Below the pieces are notes generated by a model. The model was not told the origin of the DNA, ran no database searches, and saw only the letters and a list, made by a program, of their open reading frames with translations. 64,000 nucleotides of DNA from Anaerocolumna sedimenticola (GTDB lineage: Bacteria; Bacillota; Clostridia; Lachnospirales; Lachnospiraceae), in contig NZ_CP048000.1 of the NCBI RefSeq assembly GCF_009931695.1, positions 372,001-436,000 of the forward strand, written 5' to 3'. Position numbers and translations under genes: made by a program. Below are positions 56,681 through 64,000 of this stretch, piece after piece (position 1 is the stretch's first letter; each line of letters starts with the position of its first letter).

Positions 56681-58429
56681 TTATTTCATATTGCCATTAT
56701 AAGGTAAACTTATCTTAAATTCCGTACCCTCTCCCGGTTTACTATCCACCTGAATATTCCCGCTATAAAGTTCTACTATATGCTTAACGATAGACAAGCC
56801 CAGACCGGTCCCTCCCTGCTTCCGGGAACGGCCTTTATCCACGCGGTAAAACCGTTCAAATATACGGGACAAATGTTCTTTTCCGATACCGATTCCCGTG
56901 TCTTTAATCTGTAAAATTAATTTATTGTCTTCTTCCTTACAGCTTATGGTAATACTGCCTTCCTCCGTATATTTCATTGCATTGTCCAGCAGGTTAATTA
57001 ATAATTGCTTCATACGGTCAGGGTTGCAGAGAAAAGGTTTTAAATAAGGTTCGGGTTCAAAAATAACCTTCACCTTATCCGATACTTTCGATTCTAAAAG
57101 TTCTATTACGGAATTAATACATTCATTCATATCTAAGGGTATGGTTTCGTATTCTCTTTTCGATTCAATTTCTGATAAAAGAAGAATATCTTGAATTAAA
57201 CTGAATAAACGTTCTGCTTCTATATCAATAATATCAAGAAAACGGTTTGCAACAGCTTCCTCTTTAATTGCCCCGCCTTTTAAAGTATCGATAAACCCGC
57301 GTATAGAGGTAAGGGGCGTTTTTAATTCGTGAGTTACGTTGGATACAAAATCACTACGTATACTTTCCAGTTTCTTAATCTTAGTAATGTCTTCAATAAT
57401 TAATAAGACACCGAAATATTTAGCACCATCCAAACCTAGGGGAGTAGCGGTCACACGGATATTCCTTAGATTTTCCCTTGCCAGGGTACCCTCTTCCTCC
57501 ACGCTTATATTTTTTTCACGGACCTCATCAATTGCATCAAATACGGCTGCATTTCTTAATATATTATAAAGGGAATGACCCAGGATTTCCTGATTCGTCG
57601 GATTTACAATTTCTAAAAATGCTTTATTAAAGAATAATATTTCATTGGAATCATCAATTGCCACGACCCCGGCAGTCATACTGCTTAACATCGCTTCTAA
57701 TTCCGCGTTACGCTGTGTCAGATTCTCTATGGTACCTTTTAGGTTTTTAGACATAATATTAAAAGATTCCGCTAATTTGCCTACCACAGATTTATCCCTT
57801 GTATAAATTTTAATATTATAATCACCGTTTGATATACGCTCGGCTGCATTTGCAACTTCATGAATCGGTTTTGCTAAAATCCCGGTAAAAAGAATTGCAG
57901 CAACTACAGCAATGATAAAGCAAATTAGAATGGCATATATAATGGAATAAAACATATGTCCGTTTAAGGCATTGAGCTCTGATAACGGCAAAGATACTCT
58001 TAGTACTCCATCCAGATCATCGGTTTTAACCGGCACTGCGCTGTAGGAATACTGCTGTCCCATCGTCTTTGAATAACGGTTTACTGTTACACTCTCTCCA
58101 TTTAACGCCTTTTTTACTTCTTCGCGGTTTTTGTGGTTCTCTAACGGCTGGCTTGTATCGGAATCAGCATAAACCTCGCCATTCCGATCAATTATAGTAA
58201 TTCTCACCTTATATTTATCTGCATATTTGTTTACAAAGGTCTCATAATCCTGAATATTTTTAAAATCTTCATCCGAAAAGATATCTGCCATTAATTTAGC
58301 CTGAGTTAAATAATAGTTCTGACTCTGCGTATAGATAAACCGATAACCTTTGCTCCAGAAAATACCTGTGGAGATACCGATGGCAAGTAAGATTATTGTC
58401 AAATAACTTATGATTAACTTTTTATGCAT
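56681..58429 (-). CDS. phoR: Phosphate-sensing histidine kinase PhoR
   Basis: 582 residues. TM1 (about 5-25), an extracytoplasmic sensor domain (26-160), TM2 (about 163-190), HAMP (to about 240), PAS (MTAGVVAIDDSNEILFFN, 250-350), HisKA with phosphoacceptor His in SNVTHELKTPLTSIRGF near 368, and HATPase with GTGLGLSIVKHIVELYSG near 550. It phosphorylates PhoP when phosphate is scarce. It is last in pstSCAB-phoU-phoP-phoR and follows phoP by 14 bp. GGGAGG precedes the ATG. Confidence 0.94.
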   Translation of the reverse strand: MHKKLIISYLTIILLAIGISTGIFWSKGYRFIYTQSQNYYLTQAKLMADIFSDEDFKNIQDYETFVNKYADKYKVRITIIDRNGEVYADSDTSQPLENHKNREEVKKALNGESVTVNRYSKTMGQQYSYSAVPVKTDDLDGVLRVSLPLSELNALNGHMFYSIIYAILICFIIAVVAAILFTGILAKPIHEVANAAERISNGDYNIKIYTRDKSVVGKLAESFNIMSKNLKGTIENLTQRNAELEAMLSSMTAGVVAIDDSNEILFFNKAFLEIVNPTNQEILGHSLYNILRNAAVFDAIDEVREKNISVEEEGTLARENLRNIRVTATPLGLDGAKYFGVLLIIEDITKIKKLESIRSDFVSNVTHELKTPLTSIRGFIDTLKGGAIKEEAVANRFLDIIDIEAERLFSLIQDILLLSEIESKREYETIPLDMNECINSVIELLESKVSDKVKVIFEPEPYLKPFLCNPDRMKQLLINLLDNAMKYTEEGSITISCKEEDNKLILQIKDTGIGIGKEHLSRIFERFYRVDKGRSRKQGGTGLGLSIVKHIVELYSGNIQVDSKPGEGTEFKISLPYNGNMK

Positions 58430-58443
58430 AGTAAAAACCTCCC

Positions 58444-59142
58444 TTATGCAAATTTATACCCCATTCCTCTTACCGTTTTAATATAGATGGGATGACTTTC
58501 ATCCTGTTCTATTTTTTTTCTCAGATTACTAACATGAACATCTACGGTTCTGGTTTCTCCAATGTAATCATATCCCCATACTTTTTCCAAAAGATTATCC
58601 CTGGTAAAAACGATACCCCGGTTTTTAGCAAGCAGATACAATAATTCAAATTCTTTAAAGGATAACTCCACCGGTACACCTTTCACGGTGACGGTTCTTC
58701 TGGCACGGTTTATTTCCAGGTAATCAATGACTATCTTCTCTTCTTTTTCTGCTTCTTCTATGTCAAAATTACTTTCGCTTCTTCTTAATACGGCTTTAAT
58801 TCTTGCTAATAGTTCATGAACTCCAAAGGGTTTCACCAAATAATCATCCGATCCGACCTCAAGTCCTACCACCTTACTGATTTCATCTCCTTTTGCGGTC
58901 AGGAAAATAACCGGTAAGGTACGAAGTACCTTATTGGCTCTGATTCTTCTTAATACTTCTATACCGTCAATTCCGGGAAGCATCCAATCTAACAAAACAA
59001 TATCAACTTTTTCTTTCTCCAATATATCCAGTGCATCTTCTCCGGTTTCTGCTTTTATTACATGATATCCATCACGCTCCAGATTATAGGCAAGTAGTTC
59101 CAGAATGTGTTCTTCATCATCAACCGCCAATATTGATTTCAT
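58444..59142 (-). CDS. phoP: Phosphate response regulator PhoP/PhoB
   Basis: 232 residues, OmpR type. Receiver: AVDDEEHILELL at the start, phosphoacceptor Asp in IVLLDWMLPGIDG near 52, Lys in LVKPFGVHELLAR near 104. Winged helix: LSFKEFELLYLLAKNRGIVF and TRTVDVHVSNLRKKI. The ATG at 59142 follows AGAGG; an earlier in-frame start lacks a site. Context (phoU and pst genes upstream, PhoR downstream) supports the phosphate role. Confidence 0.94.
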   Translation of the reverse strand: MKSILAVDDEEHILELLAYNLERDGYHVIKAETGEDALDILEKEKVDIVLLDWMLPGIDGIEVLRRIRANKVLRTLPVIFLTAKGDEISKVVGLEVGSDDYLVKPFGVHELLARIKAVLRRSESNFDIEEAEKEEKIVIDYLEINRARRTVTVKGVPVELSFKEFELLYLLAKNRGIVFTRDNLLEKVWGYDYIGETRTVDVHVSNLRKKIEQDESHPIYIKTVRGMGYKFA

Positions 59143-59266
59143 AATAACCTCTTTTCTGAATATCAAATACAAAATCATGATATTCGTTAATACTTGTTGA
59201 AATTTTATTTCAACTAAACTTGGCCAGCATTCCTTGAATCAACGCTTAAGCTATTATTAAATATGT

Positions 59267-59914
59267 TTAACCCAAAGCCAAATCACCTGTAATGATGAAC
59301 GTTATCCATTCAGAAATATTGGTTGCATGGTCTGCCATTCTTTCCAAATATTTTATAATCATAAGATAGCAAATACATTGAGGAACTGATTTGGGATCAT
59401 TTTGCATCATTTCAGATAATTCTTCCGTTATTTTAAGGAAATACTTATCCACCTCATCATCTGCCGGAATTACCCTGGAGGCTTTCTCCAAATCTGCTTC
59501 TACAAAGCTGTCTATCGTATCACTCACCATTTTTTTCATAGCACTGATCATCTCTGTCAAATATTCCGGTGCGTTTATTTTCGGCAATTTACTCAGTTTG
59601 ATAATATATTCCGAAATGTCGGAGCATTGGTCAGCAATTCTTTCAATATCCGTGATAATTTTCATAATTGAAGTGATTTTTCTAAGATCGGTGGCAAGGG
59701 GCTGCTGTTTTGCTATAATGTTAATACATTCCCTTTCTATATGTTGTTCCAGCAAATCAATTTCATCATCACGGGTTATAATCTTTTTTGCTATGTCCAC
59801 ATCGGTATTATTAAGTGCAAGAATCATTTCATTCGTTGATAATTCTAATATACTTCCCATTTTAATTACATTATTATTTAATTCTTCAAGTTGTGCAATA
59901 AAACTTTGTCTCAT
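59267..59914 (-). CDS. phoU: Phosphate transport regulator PhoU
   Basis: 215 residues, two three-helix bundles with the paired metal-binding motifs: ERIADQCSDISEYI near residue 92 and ERMADHATNISEWI near 193. It represses PhoR signalling and restrains the Pst transporter. The ATG at 59914 is six bases after AGGAG; a GTG just before it is less likely. It follows pstB by about 175 bp. Confidence 0.96.
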   Translation of the reverse strand: MRQSFIAQLEELNNNVIKMGSILELSTNEMILALNNTDVDIAKKIITRDDEIDLLEQHIERECINIIAKQQPLATDLRKITSIMKIITDIERIADQCSDISEYIIKLSKLPKINAPEYLTEMISAMKKMVSDTIDSFVEADLEKASRVIPADDEVDKYFLKITEELSEMMQNDPKSVPQCICYLMIIKYLERMADHATNISEWITFIITGDLALG

Positions 59915-60090
59915 CACTGGCTCCTATCTGCCTGTTATCACAGGCCCGCTTAACTTAAAAGACTATTGACTTTACTGAATAAAAAACAATTTTGAAACTT
60001 CTTATTCGGTTCTATTACTGATGATCTAATGTGTAAAATAATTTATACAATTTCATATTAAGTATTTTTTGATTATTTTTCAAGTAGTAA

Positions 60091-60849
60091 TTAACCAAAT
60101 CTTCCGGTAATGTAATCTTCTGTCTTTTTATTCCTGGGTTTATTAAATATCTGTTCTGTTTCACCGTATTCTATCACTTCTCCTGTTAGAAAGAATGCGG
60201 TTTTATCCGAAATTCTGCCTGCCTGCTGCATATTATGGGTAACAATTATTATGGTATAAAACTTTTTTAATTCCGTAGCGAGATCTTCTATTTTTAAAGT
60301 AGATATTGGGTCCAGGGCTGAAGTCGGTTCATCCATTAAAATAACTTCCGGTTCGATGGCTAAAGTCCTGGCAATACAGATTCTCTGCTGCTGACCGCCG
60401 GAAACCGCCAGAGCACTTTTCTTTAATTTATCTTTTACTTCATCCCAGATAGCTGCCTGTCTGAGAGATTTTTCCACTATTTCATCCAGTGCATTTTTCT
60501 TACGGATTCCATGTATTCTGGGACCATAAGCAACATTATCATAAATACTCATTGGAAATGGATTTGGCTGTTGGAATACCATTCCAACTCTGGTTCTTAA
60601 TTGGATTGCATCCATATCCTTATAAATGTCCACACCATCCATGGTAATATTACCGGTTATTTTTACCCCTTCAATTAAATCATTCATTCGGTTAATTGTT
60701 TTAAGAAAGGTAGATTTTCCACACCCGGAAGGTCCGATAAAAGCAGTAATTTTTCCTTTTGCTATATCCATATTTATATTTTTTAAGGCTTGGAAATTAC
60801 CGTAAAATAAGTTTAAATCCGACACCGAAAATTTTGTTATATCATTCAC
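60091..60849 (-). CDS. pstB: Phosphate ABC transporter ATPase PstB
   Basis: 252 residues, full length. Walker [12 protein letters not shown] near residue 34, Q-loop [16 protein letters not shown] near 82, signature [19 protein letters not shown] near 144, Walker [14 protein letters not shown] near 167 and H-loop [10 protein letters not shown] near 198. Couples ATP hydrolysis to phosphate uptake with PstA and PstC. The start appears to be GTG at 60849, seven bases after AGGAGG, rather than an ATG that precedes the ribosome site. Confidence 0.95.
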   Translation of the reverse strand: MNDITKFSVSDLNLFYGNFQALKNINMDIAKGKITAFIGPSGCGKSTFLKTINRMNDLIEGVKITGNITMDGVDIYKDMDAIQLRTRVGMVFQQPNPFPMSIYDNVAYGPRIHGIRKKNALDEIVEKSLRQAAIWDEVKDKLKKSALAVSGGQQQRICIARTLAIEPEVILMDEPTSALDPISTLKIEDLATELKKFYTIIIVTHNMQQAGRISDKTAFFLTGEVIEYGETEQIFNKPRNKKTEDYITGRFG

Positions 60850-60874
60850 CTTTTTTCCTCCTGTTAATTCCAAT

Positions 60875-62029
60875 TTAATTCGTTCCTCTTTTCTTTAAGA
60901 AGACCCTGGTAATCATTTTGGAAGCAATATTCAATGCAATTATTAAAGCCAGTAATACAACTGCTATGGAACTGGCGGTGGACAAATCTGCCGTTTCTTT
61001 TATTAGCCAGTACATTTTGGTTGTGAGGGTTGCCGCACTGGCCTCACCACCCACAAGAGCCCCCGGAATCTGTGCAACTGTACCTGCCGTCCAGATTAAT
61101 GCAGCCGATTCCCCCACAATTCTTCCTATACTTAAAATAATAGCAACCAGAATACCCGGCAGAGCACCCGGCAATATAATTCTGCTTATGGTTTGCAGTT
61201 TTGTGGCACCAAGCCCGAAAGAGGATTCCCGGTATGCCTTTGGTATTTCTTTTAACGCTTCTTCCGTAGTTGAAATAATTGTTGGCAGTAATAAAATACT
61301 TAATGTTAATGCACCTGCCAATACGGAATACTCCATTTTCGCTATTTGAACAAATAACAGCATACCGAACAAACCGTATATAATAGAAGGGATACCTGCC
61401 AGATTCTGAATGGCAAATCGGATCAAACTAAGAATTCTTCCCCGTTTCGCATATTCATTTAGGTATATGGCAGAACTGATTCCAATCGGTGCTGCGATAA
61501 CTAATGACAACAGAATAATATATATGGTGGAAACCAGCATGGGAACGATACCCCCGCCCGGCCTTATAACTTTGATACGAACCGTTCCGGTTCCGTCTTT
61601 CATAGCCGTTGCTGCTTTCTCTGCCGTCATTTTTTCAATTTTTACATCGCTGTATTTTGTTATTATATCTTTTTCTTTTAAAGCATAAGCCTGTTTTTTC
61701 ATGTTTACGGCTGATTTTACCGGTGAATTGCTGTCTATCCTTGCAATAATGATATTTTCTCCATCCTGGGCTAATGTAATACCAAGGGAGGGAACATATG
61801 CAGCATTATTATTCGTATTTGAACCTGTTTTTTGAGCCACATTCACAAAGGTTGTTTTGTCATCCCATTGCCTGGTCAGGAAACGTACATTAATACCCGG
61901 AAGACCTTTATATAGAATAAAACCGATTATTACAGCCAGAATCATAACGGTTAATAAGGTAGATAAATAGATTAACCCCTGTAAAATTCCATCTTTCAGT
62001 TTTCTGTCATTCCAATTTCTTTTTTCCAT
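60875..62029 (-). CDS. pstA: Phosphate ABC transporter permease PstA with PDZ-like insertion
   Basis: 384 residues; usual PstA has about 280-300. After TM1 (about 14-36) comes an extra extracytoplasmic segment of about 110 residues. Residues 67-155 have a PDZ-like pattern: [38 protein letters not shown] and [14 protein letters not shown]. The normal permease core follows, with [19 protein letters not shown] and the ATPase-docking [21 protein letters not shown] near 255. The insertion may sense or bind an outside partner (inference). Gene order and the rest of the protein are ordinary. Confidence 0.94.
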   Translation of the reverse strand: MEKRNWNDRKLKDGILQGLIYLSTLLTVMILAVIIGFILYKGLPGINVRFLTRQWDDKTTFVNVAQKTGSNTNNNAAYVPSLGITLAQDGENIIIARIDSNSPVKSAVNMKKQAYALKEKDIITKYSDVKIEKMTAEKAATAMKDGTGTVRIKVIRPGGGIVPMLVSTIYIILLSLVIAAPIGISSAIYLNEYAKRGRILSLIRFAIQNLAGIPSIIYGLFGMLLFVQIAKMEYSVLAGALTLSILLLPTIISTTEEALKEIPKAYRESSFGLGATKLQTISRIILPGALPGILVAIILSIGRIVGESAALIWTAGTVAQIPGALVGGEASAATLTTKMYWLIKETADLSTASSIAVVLLALIIALNIASKMITRVFLKKRGTN

Positions 62030-62051
62030 TTATTTTGCTCCTATTTCAGAA

Positions 62052-62972
62052 TTAATTTCTTGATCCCTGTTCTCCCAGTTTACCGGTTAGTTTAATCAGG
62101 GTAATATTAATTACCATAATGAACAGGAAGAGAATTACTCCGGTTGCAAATAACATATCCTGATGTCTTCCCGACGCATAACCCATCTCCATTGCTATGT
62201 TAGTGGTTAACGGCCTGATTTTTGACCAGATACTGGTAGGAAGACCACCGATATTGTTACCTGCAATCATCATAACTGCCATGGTTTCGCCGATTGCCCT
62301 GCCGATACCTAAAACCGTTGCAGTAAGTATGCCGGAGCGGGCTGCCGGAACGACGGATTTAAATATGGTCTGTATTTTTGAAGCACCTAAACCATAGGAC
62401 GCTTCCCGGTATGATTTTGGAACTGCCCTGATACTGGCTTCACTAAGTGAAATGATGGTGGGTAATACCATGATCGTTAATACACAGATAACGGCAAGCA
62501 AGGACTCTCCTTGTCCTGTCGGTGATACTTTGTTAATTAAGGGTACAATGATACCCAAACCGAAAGCTCCATAAATAACGGACGGAATACCAGCCAACAA
62601 TTCGATAGCCGGTTTAATAAGTGCCACTAATCTTTTTGGGGCTAATTCAGCAATGAACACAGCTGTTAATAAACCAATGGGAACCCCGAGCACAATTGCA
62701 CCCAGGGTTGCTAATACTGATCCGACTATCATATAAAATACACCATATATATCATGGCCGGGATCCCATTTTATTCCGGTTATAAACTTAAGGAAGCTGT
62801 ATGCATCATCTCCAAAGAATGGTTTTAATCCTTTGGAGAACACAAAGACGATAATGGCGATAACGCTGAGTACACTTACTAAGGCACTTAAGAGAAATAT
62901 TCCGTGGAAGACCTTCTCAGGGTATTCTTTTCGTTTGCTTATCTGATTTTCTTTGTATGCATTTTTTTTCAT
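62052..62972 (-). CDS. pstC: Phosphate ABC transporter permease PstC
   Basis: 306 residues, six membrane helices. TM1 is near residues 26-50 (LLSALVSVLSVIAIIVFVFSK); the core PIGLLTAVFIAELAPKRLVA near 100; and the docking loop EASIRAVPKSYREASYGLGA near 180. Channel half of the high-affinity phosphate transporter. Its ATG overlaps the pstS stop by one base (TAATG), and pstA begins 22 bp after its end. Confidence 0.96.
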   Translation of the reverse strand: MKKNAYKENQISKRKEYPEKVFHGIFLLSALVSVLSVIAIIVFVFSKGLKPFFGDDAYSFLKFITGIKWDPGHDIYGVFYMIVGSVLATLGAIVLGVPIGLLTAVFIAELAPKRLVALIKPAIELLAGIPSVIYGAFGLGIIVPLINKVSPTGQGESLLAVICVLTIMVLPTIISLSEASIRAVPKSYREASYGLGASKIQTIFKSVVPAARSGILTATVLGIGRAIGETMAVMMIAGNNIGGLPTSIWSKIRPLTTNIAMEMGYASGRHQDMLFATGVILFLFIMVINITLIKLTGKLGEQGSRN

Positions 62973-63909
62973 TAATCTACTCTTATGCCTCCGTGTTCTT
63001 CAACAAATCCCTGTCCTTCATCACTTAATGCAAAATCAAGGAAAGCCTGAATTGTTGGAGTTGCTTTATCTTCCATGTATATGAAGAGGAATGGTCTGGA
63101 TAAAGGATATTCACCTGATTTTGCATTTTCCTCTGTGCCTTCCACACCGTTTACGTTAAGTCCTTTTACCGTTTGATCGATAAAGGAGAAAGAAACATAA
63201 CCAATTGCATTTTCATTGCCGGCTACTGCGGTCTGTACGTTACCATTACCTTCAACAACTGTTGCATCTTCTACTAAACCGCCTGCATCTTCCAATTTAA
63301 TTAATTCTTCAAATGCGGATCTTGTTCCTGAGGCACCTTCTCTGGATACAACAATGATATCTGCATCGTTACCGCCTACCTCTTTCCAGTTAGTTATCTG
63401 ACCACTGTAAATTTTCGCTAAATCTTCGGTGGAGATATCTGTAATAGGATTTGCAGGATTTACTGCTACTGCAATACCGTCATGAGCAAAGGTTACTTCT
63501 TTTAAGCCATCAACTTCTTCTTCCGGTTTTAAGCTTCTTGAGGAAGCTCCGATGTCGTTAGCACCTGCTAAAGTATCAGATATTCCGGCAGAAGAACCGG
63601 TTCCGGTATAATTAATTGTTACATCCGGATTAAGAGCTGTAAATTCATCTATCATTGCAGTTAAGGGTTTTTCCACTGATGTAGAACCTGTAATGGTGAT
63701 CGTTCCGGATAAGTCTTCAGCTGCTGGTGTTTCCGTAGATTCTGCTGTGTCTGTGGCTTCCGGTGTTGCTGTCACGTCTGATTCGTTCGTTGTCTCATTT
63801 GCAGGTTCCGTTGTATCTGTTGTTGCTCCGCCCTGTTTACTGCAACCGCTTAAAGCAGCTATCATAGCAATTGTTAAAACTGCAACCAATATTTTTTTAT
63901 CTTTTTCAT
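62972..63909 (-). CDS. pstS: Phosphate-binding lipoprotein PstS, frameshift in the signal peptide
   Basis: About 311 residues if repaired. Phosphate-binding motifs are intact: TITGSTSVEKPL near residue 70, YTGTGSSAGI near 97, and SREGASGTRSAFEELI near 190. Lipobox LSGC; a Thr/Glu-rich linker follows. The proper ATG at 63909, with AGGAGG upstream, reads KKIKK and then leaves frame, because a run of seven A (plus-strand T, 63892-63898) should be eight to give MKKIKKILVAVLTIAMIAAL. As read, translation would need an unlikely TTG at 63889. First gene of the pst operon. Confidence 0.9.
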
Positions 63910-64000
63910 TCTCTTTCCTCCTGATATTTGGGTATCCCCCTAAGAATTTTTTGTTTTTTATTTATCTTACAAGATGTATTTTATACTCCGATTGTTATAC

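Noticed and set aside
1..64000. CRISPR arrays, tRNA and rRNA genes, prophage or IS transposase genes
   Set aside because: Looked for on both strands; no regularly spaced repeats, no cloverleaf with CCA-type ends, no rRNA segments and no transposase motifs were seen.

Overview
The window is low-GC, Gram-positive and almost certainly from a spore-forming member of the Clostridia, most like the Lachnospiraceae (Lachnoclostridium/Anaerocolumna type). The reasons are strong AGGAGG ribosome sites, TTGACA/TATAAT promoters, AddAB instead of RecBCD, an alpha/beta-type small acid-soluble spore protein, an Fe-S type PurF, a ZTP riboswitch ahead of purH, a Firmicutes-like 6S RNA, CUT1 sugar ABC permeases without their own ATPase, and class II xylose isomerase. 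No rRNA, tRNA, CRISPR array, prophage or transposase gene was seen.

Layout. 1-2.3 kb: the first codons of a LacI-type regulator with a palindromic operator, a WYL regulator with a small unknown partner, and a decayed rpiB-like remnant. 2.3-6.7 kb: purB, purF and purC, each with its own spacer. 6.9-12.3 kb: a soluble chemotaxis-type signaller with a FIST sensor, Hsp33, and an overlapping methyltransferase/eukaryotic-type HisA pair. 12.3-18.1 kb: an unknown anchored protein, xylB and xylA, and a divergent ROK (XylR-like) regulator. 18.2-29.2 kb: lipid kinase overlapping a spore protein gene, a large chemoreceptor, and addBA.

29.7-43 kb is the most interesting region: a catabolic cluster containing an RraA-like protein, an ABC transporter (binding protein plus two permeases), a xylose-isomerase-like TIM barrel, a beta-keto acid cleavage enzyme (DUF849/BKACE), a thiolase, a four-carbon acid sugar kinase (DUF1537) and an SDR dehydrogenase. 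It also holds a LacI regulator, an AraC regulator and a PPC/DUF296 protein. Near-identical 12-bp sites (GTAAWCGWTTWC) occur before most of its transcription units and tie it into one regulon. The gene set suggests breakdown of a sugar acid through a beta-keto acid to acetoacetate; the substrate is not known from sequence.

43.4-53.6 kb: an unknown membrane protein, a frameshifted DegV, nadE, 6S RNA, a twice-frameshifted sensor kinase with its response regulator, a BIG2 surface protein, a flotillin/NfeD pair and a cold-shock protein. 53.7-64 kb: purH under a ZTP riboswitch, a DUF1461 membrane protein, and the pstSCAB-phoU-phoP-phoR phosphate operon, whose PstA carries a PDZ-like insertion.

Across the window lies a family of about 150-bp non-coding elements with 15-bp terminal inverted repeats; three copies are flanked by exact 12-13 bp direct repeats, so they are mobile (MITE-like). 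Four frameshifts (degV, the sensor kinase twice, pstS) each correspond to one missing base in a homopolymer, which may be sequencing error rather than decay.
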